Made by a program: the position numbers and the translations under genes
Notes under the pieces: generated by a model
Told to the model about the DNA's origin: nothing
Seen by the model: the letters and a program-made list of their open reading frames with translations, nothing else
Database searches by the model: none
IMG/VR virus record: IMGVR_UViG_3300042924_008133
Location: 1 to 26,503 of that record
DNA length: 26,503 nt
Direction: 5' to 3' (one strand)
Source: a virus
Shown here: positions 8,201-15,700 of the stretch, piece after piece
Position numbering within the stretch: position 1 is the first letter of the stretch
Layout of the letters: each line of letters begins with the position of its first letter

Positions 8201-8204
8201 CCAT
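5202..8204 (-). CDS. Large tail/baseplate structural protein, 1000 aa
   Basis: This soluble 1000-residue protein lacks a signal peptide and starts with MAINSTKFFY. Residues about 310-400 are helical and charged. Around 445-475 is the segment YLFKSKGTRRSIEFLLRLIG. Such K-(S/T)-K-G-T-x-x-(A/S)-(I/L)-x-x-L-L motifs are known in tail proteins of the P2 gpI/baseplate-hub type, where the chain attaches fibres to the baseplate. The C-terminal module (about 918-1000), with GSGINDVP followed by LWRQT, resembles the C terminus of the next protein (827 aa). Its ATG overlaps the TAA of the upstream gene as TAATG, so the two are translationally coupled. From position it may connect the baseplate to the adhesion cassette. 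The structural role is fairly sure; the exact equivalent in T4 or P2 is not. Confidence 0.75.
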   Translation of the reverse strand: MAINSTKFFYPPTPGNGAGTFDDIVGFQVVEGGGLTSAVFDFTTSVTEKVNRTFSIGTFSNPISLEDLDVNSLEESRRILQTQFRVYPSYDVSQVLNFSLYGSLAKRLSVSVTHIINFFPAALDVRRLMPDFSSGQTATNISYDPIEKETTFTVPVLQAYNPFLIEFSQSATTALMVRELEASQYRNLTRSYLNYVLDYDDIKYPVVDFVPSTSQSSGNLVFVVSGAPFGVSTSSTVENFLIRPSDYIVDKVFQENFDEVEQFLMNRLIRPEYTANFQVPQQNQAGQFYTSYVQITFPKDGDWNLDITSFRFDEYLTRLADVAEDLDTYKTNLISRFLVTASIKEFDTMDQKVEKILQIYGRSFDQVKQYIDALANMNSVNYVPQNDIPSQLLFNLSQTLGWSNNFSPITDEDFLGSVFGNTNQIEYPGYARAQTPTELNYQFYRNLILNSAYLFKSKGTRRSIEFLLRLIGAPEALIEFNENIYLADQRISMSKFDTQFTQLSGGTYVNEQPALSPGNTFSIRGQIFTAFTTSSTFETVNIRRNDYPVDDLGFPKAPNPAGTNGVFFQEGAGWYESTPDHRSPNQITITGDVFTGQNVDVQTQLQPFTYGGIYLDRFNQFPYMQEGFKLRKIADNKKSWVATDNRLRIDTEGGYEAYYFTDDEKLVLNVKNIDLFLNVGQGYAYDVWDQSRLFNYPIPESGFTANFPSPGGIDDTFIDPEPQKKTFFEFYQTFWQNMINTRNRMFISDGKTGGYPTLQSVFWKYLESEQTVGIPNNKYTYQKLIEYVDAIGPYWMKLIEQMIPATTLWNTGVRLENSIFQKQKFVYRRQRGCQLIPVEAQPCFIISNIFDYDCNTEYVDFFIYPWLNGDVTVSDFQAILINRVNNYLISVGSNAGFYNPNSISSQWYLNLTIGNQTIIDVFFYQGSGINDVPTSLLWRQTLIDNLNNLYQYGYTYTLNGNFLTITNLNCVLENSLQNVSLNVGINITLDCPITRQVEPA

Positions 8205-9112
8205 TAACTAACTATTGTTGTGAAGTTTTTAGTAAAATCAATGTTAGCTCCCCTGTCTTGTCGAACTTCATAAAGCAGTGCATTAAACTGGTCACGAATT
8301 TCAAATAAGTTGTATTGCTTGTAAATGTTATTTTCACTGTCATAGATTGTGTAGATACCATCATCAATACTTTTAGTTTGATTACCGTATAAAGCAATAG
8401 CAAGTGATGAAACATCATATTCAACCATGTCAATTTCGATAGAAACTGGATTAAAATATGTGTTTGTCATTATTATATTTTGTGCTGGCTGTCCTATGAA
8501 TGGAGTTGCATTAGGTTTGTTTGTTGGTGATGAAGATGGTGATAGCGTACAAAACATTAAATTTGTAACGCCTTCAACATATCTGTATCTGATTGCTTTT
8601 TGTGTGGTGTTAACTTGGTTAACAACTACAGGTTCACAATAAAAATTTGAAGTTACAATCCTAAAAAAGTTGGGTATTTTTGAGCCATCTGGATTCAAAT
8701 ATTCTACACGAAAACCTATGAGCCCTTGTGGTGTAAATTTGTTTCTAAATTGTGATGGCACATTATTTAAGTCTATTATAATTCCTTTTACGTTGGGTAG
8801 TGCTGACAACACCCCACAATCAGTTATCGATGTTCTTATCTGAGCAGGTCTCAACATCATAGTGTAAATCCCTACTTGATTAAAAACGTCAGCAGGTAGA
8901 GTTAAATTATAAAGACCCCCCAAAACCTCAACGTTTGCATTACCACCAGTATTTGCGTTATTAAAATAAGGTCTTAATACACTTGGAGAATCCAAAGTTG
9001 TGAGAATAAAATTTTCTGTTTCATCCCTAGATGGGGTGTAATTTAGGATGATTTCAACATCCTCCGGTGAAACATCCGCCGGTCTTAGGGTTCCATATGT
9101 GCCGATAGCCAT
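8204..9112 (-). CDS. Unidentified phage structural protein, 302 aa
   Basis: I do not recognise this family. The protein starts MAIGTYGTLR, is rich in Asn, Thr and Ile with scattered beta-type segments, and has no signal peptide, membrane segment or enzyme motif. A short Ser/Pro/Asn stretch (SPSSSPTNKPNATP, about residues 194-207) looks like a flexible linker between two domains. It follows the 356-aa gene by 29 bases. Its stop is fused to the start of the 1000-aa gene (TAATG), which suggests that they are made together. Position inside the late structural run supports a baseplate or tail role. Confidence 0.65.
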   Translation of the reverse strand: MAIGTYGTLRPADVSPEDVEIILNYTPSRDETENFILTTLDSPSVLRPYFNNANTGGNANVEVLGGLYNLTLPADVFNQVGIYTMMLRPAQIRTSITDCGVLSALPNVKGIIIDLNNVPSQFRNKFTPQGLIGFRVEYLNPDGSKIPNFFRIVTSNFYCEPVVVNQVNTTQKAIRYRYVEGVTNLMFCTLSPSSSPTNKPNATPFIGQPAQNIIMTNTYFNPVSIEIDMVEYDVSSLAIALYGNQTKSIDDGIYTIYDSENNIYKQYNLFEIRDQFNALLYEVRQDRGANIDFTKNFTTIVS

Positions 9113-9132
9113 CCTTAAAGTTTCTTATTTTA

Positions 9133-9139
9133 ATAAATA
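9133..9139 (-). promoter_or_regulatory. TATTTAT box before the 302-aa gene
   Basis: TATTTAT on the minus strand lies 20 nt before the ATG at 9112, inside the 29-base gap after the 356-aa gene. It is the same box as in four other late gaps. The promoter role is inferred. Confidence 0.3.
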
Positions 9140-9141
9140 GT

Positions 9142-10212
9142 TTATCCCTTATTTTCTATGGTATAATATCCATAACCATAGTTTATTAATCCAGAAAGGG
9201 TAGATACTTCACCCAATCTTTGAATCTGTTGATAAGCAGAATTTTTACCCCTTTCAACGTAAACATTAGTTACTATTTGAGGTTGGTCTTGAATTTTAAT
9301 CAATAACTCATCCTTCGTTATTGGAACTGCTGTTAACATGTCACTAGTAAAACCACTACTGTTTTGAAAATATATGCTTGTTCCATCAATATAGTCGTAG
9401 TACTCAGTGTCTTGTATAGTGTATGCTGTAAAGATTGGATTCATGTCTGTTATAACCCCATAAGGTTGTCCTCCAAAAAATACCGGAACACCAACTTGGT
9501 ATTGAATTTGCCCATAAAGAGCAAGTTCAGTTATTCTTGAACTAGTGTTGCCTGAAACTATAAAAGGTACTTGGGTGTAGCCAGAAGATATTTCACTTTC
9601 AACTGTGTTTACAGCATCTCCTGAAAAAATATAATCATAACTTACTGGCGTGTTTGCCCAGCTGCCTCCGAGTGGGGTAAAAAAAGCTCGACCCAGTGGA
9701 TTGTATATCACCGCGTTTGTAAACGGTATAGTAATTTTCTTTGAAACGTTATTCACACCAAACGGTGTTGTTTGTTTCATTGTAATGGTATAACCTGTGG
9801 GTGTATTCGGATAAGTATGTGATACAATATCCCCGATAAAAATTTCATCCGGGGTGTTATCACCCCAGTTTATAGTATAACTTGCCAATGAAAGATATGT
9901 AGCAGCTTTGTCTGAGGAATTGAATACTGTATAAACATATGGGGATTCTGTTGAAGAAGTAAAAATAAAATTTGTTACTACGTCTTTTTGCTCTGCCGCA
10001 CCATCAAATGGAGAATAATATCCCAAATCAATTGTAGTTTCAGTTAATAAAATACATAAACTTAATCCTGTCAAAATAGAATTTCCATTTGTACCCCCAC
10101 TTAAAACTTGAGTCATGGAAGAATAAACCCCCACAGTCTCACCACTTACATCTACGAAAGTTAAGTCAGAAGAAATACTTCCAGGTCCTATAGCAAATTT
10201 ATAATCAGTCAT
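9142..10212 (-). CDS. Phage structural protein with a PKD-like beta domain, 356 aa
   Basis: Residues about 80-165 carry a PKD-type immunoglobulin-like signature: YTINWGDNTP, then SHTYPNTPTGYTITM. These match the W-G-D-G and H-x-Y-x-x-x-x-x-Y-x-V-T landmarks of PKD domains, which serve as extracellular or virion-surface beta sandwiches. The C-terminal 40 residues (from YVERGKNSAY) are charged and Gly/Tyr-rich and may be a docking tail. There is no signal peptide or enzyme motif. Its ATG lies 8 bases inside the end of the 281-aa gene, which indicates coupled translation. A tail or baseplate role is inferred from the Ig-like domain and the neighbourhood. The protein as a whole was not matched to a named family. 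Confidence 0.65.
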   Translation of the reverse strand: MTDYKFAIGPGSISSDLTFVDVSGETVGVYSSMTQVLSGGTNGNSILTGLSLCILLTETTIDLGYYSPFDGAAEQKDVVTNFIFTSSTESPYVYTVFNSSDKAATYLSLASYTINWGDNTPDEIFIGDIVSHTYPNTPTGYTITMKQTTPFGVNNVSKKITIPFTNAVIYNPLGRAFFTPLGGSWANTPVSYDYIFSGDAVNTVESEISSGYTQVPFIVSGNTSSRITELALYGQIQYQVGVPVFFGGQPYGVITDMNPIFTAYTIQDTEYYDYIDGTSIYFQNSSGFTSDMLTAVPITKDELLIKIQDQPQIVTNVYVERGKNSAYQQIQRLGEVSTLSGLINYGYGYYTIENKG

Positions 10213-11050
10213 TTGGCCCTACGTATTCATACCATTTTATTGGCACATTTGTACCTACTCTACTAAAGGTTAATAAATCATAAACCAAATATTTTTCGCT
10301 CGGATAATCTAATTTATAGATGTAATAAAAATTAAACAAATTATTTACAGCGAAAGTATTAATGGTTTGCAAGTTTTGGGGTCTATTTATCATTCTTGTA
10401 AATTCACCAGTCTTTGCATTGTAAAATTTGCAACTAACATAAAATTGGTCAATATCGATATATTCTTTTGATTTTAACCAATAAATAAAAAAACCATCCG
10501 TATCTCCAACGTAATCTAGAGAAAACTTTGGTTTGTTAATTAACACATTTTGACCTTGCATTACTACAGGCATTTGTTCACCTTGCGTTGTTGGCAAAAT
10601 AATGGTCAAATAATTTTGCTGTTCAGATTCTGATGGTGTATCATAAAAATCCAACTTAAAGAAACTTCTTGTAAACCTTTGTGTGTAGTAATAAATTTCA
10701 TCATATGTGAAACCTTCAGCATTGTAATTTGAAATCCAATTTCCAGACGCTAAAGTATTATTCAAACTCCCCCCAGAAAAAAAATAAAATTCATAATTAA
10801 TACTAGTACTAAATGTTGTGTCTACAACTGTTTCTTCTGAACTTCTTTCCGTAAACGTATATCCAGAATGCGCAAATCTAGTTGTTTCAAAATCGATACC
10901 CAGGCCAGCAATGTCTTGATTAATTTGGGCTTCAAGTTTGTCTATTTCATTTTCTGTGTTTAACAATTCCCAATCTAACATAACAGGTACTTGAATAACC
11001 TTATCCGCGTTGTTAACACCTAATTTAATTTGAAACTTATTCGCAGTCAT
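10205..11050 (-). CDS. Unidentified phage structural protein, 281 aa
   Basis: I do not recognise this family. The start is placed at ATG 11050 (MTANKFQIKL), which overlaps the upstream gene by 14 bases; a GTG at 11083 would give a 292-residue protein and a 47-base overlap. An acidic, helix-prone stretch (about residues 24-40) is followed by an aromatic-rich, probably beta-structured body with many Tyr and Phe (for example YDEIYYYTQRFTRSFFKLDF). There is no signal peptide or catalytic motif. Short overlaps on both sides place it in the same translationally coupled block as the 564-aa and 356-aa proteins. That is the pattern expected for wedge or tail components made in fixed ratio. Confidence 0.65.
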   Translation of the reverse strand: MTANKFQIKLGVNNADKVIQVPVMLDWELLNTENEIDKLEAQINQDIAGLGIDFETTRFAHSGYTFTERSSEETVVDTTFSTSINYEFYFFSGGSLNNTLASGNWISNYNAEGFTYDEIYYYTQRFTRSFFKLDFYDTPSESEQQNYLTIILPTTQGEQMPVVMQGQNVLINKPKFSLDYVGDTDGFFIYWLKSKEYIDIDQFYVSCKFYNAKTGEFTRMINRPQNLQTINTFAVNNLFNFYYIYKLDYPSEKYLVYDLLTFSRVGTNVPIKWYEYVGPND

Positions 11051-12731
11051 CGATAATTGGTTGTATTGGTATATTGAATCCACTCAGAACCTCTTGATAA
11101 TTACTTCCTTCAGGAATTAATCTAAAAATTTGGTAAGAAAAAGAATAATGAGCCCTGTTCAGATACGGAAAATTAGTGCCCCTGTCCAGTTCATCAAACT
11201 CCCCATACAAATAGGGTTCTCTCCATCGGAATTGTTGGGCTTGTTCTGAAAAATATGCCCAAGTAGGAATATTTTCAACTTGATTTGAAGGTGCTGTTTC
11301 AATATAATCAGAGAAAACCCTTAAAACCATCGTATTGTGGGGTAGGTAATAGTAACCTTGTGGATTACCAGTTGGGGTTATTTCGGTAGTAAAAACTTCC
11401 TGATTATATTGTATTTTCTGTACGTATCTTGAAACAACAAGTTCATACTGATTAAAATCATTCCATTCACAAAAATCACCATCCAGTAACTCACCAGGAT
11501 TTAAAACTCTGTTATAATAAAATGTTTCAGTTGTACCGTTGGTTCTAGTGTAAGAATCTACTGGTATATTTGTGTAAGAATTTTGGTTGAATTCAGACCA
11601 CCATGGTGTGATTACATTATTGATATTAAAAACCCAGCCTTGTTTTAATCCAAATCCATTGCTTGATTTGTTAAAATAACCACTAAACCCTTTATTAATA
11701 ATTGATAAAAATATTTCTCCAACAGGTCTATTGTGATTGTCAGTAATACCACTTAAAACCAAATCTTTTGCTAATGTAACATTGTAAGTTAAAGAGGATG
11801 TTTTTTGTGAAATTCTAGTTATGTCATTTGGTGTAATCGAACTGAATTCTAATTTTTTTTCATTAGGAAATGCATTAATTTCAAATCCGGTTTTCGTAAC
11901 AATAATATCTTGTTCATTAAAAACTATACGATTTTTTCTAACATAATATTCAGACCGTGTTCCAACTAGATTATTCGGGTCTAAAACTCTTTTGAAAGTA
12001 CCTGTTATACCATCACTAAAAGTCGTGCCTGTATATCCAATGTCTAAAATGTTAAAAATATAATTTGAGCTTTCATAGTTTGAGTCGCCAAAAGAAAAAA
12101 TACCAAAAACATTTTCCCCTTCATAGGTTAATGATAATTCCACAAAATTATCTATAGTCAGATTGTGTGGCATTAAACACTGAAACGAAATTATATTAGC
12201 CCCACCTTGTGTTGATTTAAACACAATAAAAGGTATACCATCACCTGAAACCCAGTTAATAGTTTCACCCTGATAGGTTGCTTGCATGGGTTTGGTAAAA
12301 TCATTCTCTGCCGCATAACTTAGGTAATAAGTCCAGTTGTATGTATATGCACTTGACGCTCTATAATTTATATGTCCATCATCGATTCTTGGTCTAAAAA
12401 AATCGAATTCGTAGTATTGCGGAAACCCTTTCCAAATCCCACTTAGTTTGGATTGTGTTGGCTCTACATAGTAGAGATTATTTTTGAATGGGTTATATCC
12501 TGTAGTCCCAGTTAAAGTATTATCATAAAGATATTGAATTTTAAATGCAGGTCTAAATCTGGAAGAAGCTTGCCTTTCATCTTGGTATAATTGCTCCAAT
12601 GAAAGCGAATTGTTTCTCACATATTGAGTCAATTCTTTTTGAGTTTGATTTAACTCAATATTAACCTGTTGGTCAACTATTGGGGCTGACTTGAAACTTA
12701 AACTCGAGGGGACAATCTCAAACTTATTCAT
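11037..12731 (-). CDS. Unidentified baseplate-region structural protein, 564 aa
   Basis: This protein is not recognised. It starts MNKFEIVPSS with an N-terminal helical segment rich in Gln and Glu (about 20-55, NIELNQTQKELTQ). A long, aromatic, Asn- and Thr-rich body follows, with no cysteine clusters or membrane spans. The composition is typical of a beta-rich virion protein. The ATG lies 8 bases inside the end of the 1690-aa gene, and its own end overlaps the next gene by 14 bases. In T4 the baseplate wedge genes follow gene 6 in the order 7, 8, so by position this could be a functional counterpart of gp8. I see no sequence evidence for that homology. Confidence 0.65.
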   Translation of the reverse strand: MNKFEIVPSSLSFKSAPIVDQQVNIELNQTQKELTQYVRNNSLSLEQLYQDERQASSRFRPAFKIQYLYDNTLTGTTGYNPFKNNLYYVEPTQSKLSGIWKGFPQYYEFDFFRPRIDDGHINYRASSAYTYNWTYYLSYAAENDFTKPMQATYQGETINWVSGDGIPFIVFKSTQGGANIISFQCLMPHNLTIDNFVELSLTYEGENVFGIFSFGDSNYESSNYIFNILDIGYTGTTFSDGITGTFKRVLDPNNLVGTRSEYYVRKNRIVFNEQDIIVTKTGFEINAFPNEKKLEFSSITPNDITRISQKTSSLTYNVTLAKDLVLSGITDNHNRPVGEIFLSIINKGFSGYFNKSSNGFGLKQGWVFNINNVITPWWSEFNQNSYTNIPVDSYTRTNGTTETFYYNRVLNPGELLDGDFCEWNDFNQYELVVSRYVQKIQYNQEVFTTEITPTGNPQGYYYLPHNTMVLRVFSDYIETAPSNQVENIPTWAYFSEQAQQFRWREPYLYGEFDELDRGTNFPYLNRAHYSFSYQIFRLIPEGSNYQEVLSGFNIPIQPIIDDCE

Positions 12732-15700
12732 CTGCTAAGTATTTTGATTTGAATCTATCCAGCGAAGTAGCACCATTGATTAACCCAAAATAAAAATGAT
12801 TTGGAGCACCTATTGCAAATACACTAGGATAATTTCCTGCAGTAGCTGAGACATTTCCATTACCATCCACGTTAAAAATATATCCTCTGGCATACACATC
12901 ATTAAGTTGGGAATTAGAGCCTAAAAAGTAAGATGGCTGAGCGGGGTCTGTTCTATCAAGATTTTGGTAATTTTTATTGAAAATATCATTATTATCGGTA
13001 GCCCAGTTGTTACTTTGCGTACCAAAAATTCCAACTTCTGAACCTAAACTAAATGGTAGACTTATATTATTAAAAAATCTTGCATTGTCTTGCCTTTTCC
13101 AACGGTAGAAAGGCACTCTTTGAGATTTTAAATCATAATAGTAAGGGAAGGCGTTTGATGTTGGTGTTGGTCTGAAATTGATTCTACCAGGTGATAAATA
13201 ATCTTTGTATTGTAAATCTTCTGTTGTTGAAGAATAAAATATTCCCATCACAGAAAATCCATTTGGATTTCTAGAAATAAAAATTGGGTTGTCCGGATTG
13301 TTTGCAACATTAGTATAATTTTGTGAATTGAATTTAACAACACCAAATTCTGAGTTAATTGAAAGCATTTGAGTTATGTCACCATCTAATCTAAGTTGTC
13401 TTCGCGAAAACAAGGTATTAATCGCCAAATTTGTCCCAACAATTCCTGGATAATAATTAAGTAACAACCGCAAATAACCCGCATTTGTAATCCTTGAAAT
13501 AACAAATAAATTCAACAAGTCACTTGTGTCACCATAACTAGTGGGTGTAAGAGCGTCCATTACAAAACCATAATCAGAAGGGTTAAGTGTCAATTCCTTA
13601 AATACCGCTGTTTTAGGACCCAGATTCATTATTGTTGCTGGTGTTTTTAAGGCATAATCATTTATTGTACCAGTTAAAGGATTATTATCTTTACCAATAA
13701 AATTGTTTGTAGTCGGACTATAAGGGCTACTTCTATAATAAAAATTATTACTATCTTCATTGTAATAAATCAAATCTTTACAAAAAACCCTTCTAGAAAT
13801 TTGATTGTTTCCACCGTAAAGTGTTCTTACAGCAAAAGGAAATGTATACAAACTACCATTTACCCAATTGTTTGTAAAAGTTTGTGATACCACACCTTGA
13901 CATAACGCATAGAAAAATCTGTAGCGTAATCCCCACTCATTAAATGCAACCAAATCAAGAGGTAACCCTGTTATGAATTTTCTTGCAAAAACGAAACAAC
14001 CCCGTTCAATTCTATCCTTTTCAGCGCAATTAGTATCAACAACTATTGTATCCCCAACATTATCGTAACAATCCAAACTGACCATTGATTCACAAGAAAA
14101 AGTTGCAGTTACGTCCAAATAATCCGGCAAATCTTCGATGTCATTTCCAGTAATATCTGCCCCTGAGCCGTAGGTTGTTGTCACAATATTTCCATCTGGT
14201 GTATCGATAGTGTAAACCGTAAAGCCGCGATTCATTTGTAAAACCGGAACTACAGAATCCCAAGCGAAACCATCAAGAAAATCTGACGAAGGTAAACGGT
14301 CGGTTCTTAGAACATTTTTACTTTTATTGGAAATGTTTAATTTAGTATTGGTTGATGACACTGTTGGTAAAAGAGAAAAACTAAAATAAGTGCTAAAAGC
14401 TTTTCCGGGATTTTCACTTACCGCAATATAATAAAAATCAGCACCCGACAAATCTTCGACCGCATCGTATTTTGCTGGTGAAGGTAAAGAATCGAAAGCG
14501 TCATTTGCGTTTATACTTGTTACAATTTCGACTGCGTTATTTATAGGTGTATTTAATAATGATGAAACCCAAGGCATAGGACCCTGAAAAAATAGTGGAT
14601 TAGGGAGGGGAGGGCCTACAGAAGGGTTTTTATAAATAGAAAAATTTCTATTTGCATCTATTGCACTATAATACCCTACATTGCTGGTTGTAAATGCAGA
14701 AAACTCATTGGTTGGCTCGAAGAAATAAGATTGATAAAAAATATTATTCTGGGAGTTGTGATTTTGTACTGAAATTCCTCCAGCAGGAAGTGCTTGAATG
14801 GGAATATTCAACCTAGTTTGAGTTGTTATTGTTAAAGAGTTTTCATTTGGTAAACCCAAAATTTTACCAATACCATATTTGTTTGTGTATAACGGAGAAT
14901 AAGGGTCAACACCTCTTTGTAAAATTGTCAAGTATTGGTTATCAAACCCATCAAAGAATTCTCTCGTTTTTAAATTTAATGAAGGTCTATCATTCCAACC
15001 ACCTAAATTAAAATTTAAAATAGACCAATCAATTTTTGTTGAAGAGTTTAACAATTCAAGTATTCCACCAAAAGGATTAGGTGGCGAACATGGCCCTTGT
15101 AGTGTTACTGTCCCGCTTCCTTGTGTGATGATTGGTGTTGTAGAAGCGCACACTGTTTGAGACCCAGGGAGGTATTGGTTGATTGTATTATCATACGTCG
15201 ACGTTACATTTAACAACTGATTATTTCCAGAACAGTCAATGTAAGTAACATCGACCGAAAGCTGCGCATTTGGGTCAAAATCTGTTTCAATGAAATACGT
15301 GTTACAAATCGGTGTTCCCCCTCCACTAGCAAGAACAAACGCATCACTCAAAGTAATGGCTGTCAAAACCTGGTAATATTCGAGGTCTGCAGGAAATTTA
15401 TAATTTTCTATTGAGGAACCCGAATTAAGAAAATAACTTTGGCTTGTATTAGTTGTTTGACTCGTTGCATAAGTCACATTGATTTGCCCGGGACCTGGTA
15501 AAAGTGTATTACCACTAATCCCATTGAAAGTGTTACCCGAGTATAAAAAATTCTTGTCCTCCGTTTTTGCCAGGTCAACAAAAGTCAACAATGTTCCTGC
15601 CGGCAGAGCTGATTGAGTCAAAATTGTTAACGTGTTGTCAAAGTGTTGACTAGTTGTGTTATTTGGATTGTCAAAACTTACACTAATTTTGTTAACACCA

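Noticed and set aside
11051-11083. N-terminal extension of the 281-aa protein from GTG 11083
   Set aside because: It would lengthen the overlap with the 564-aa gene to 47 bases and needs a GTG start. ATG 11050 gives a 14-base overlap like its neighbours.
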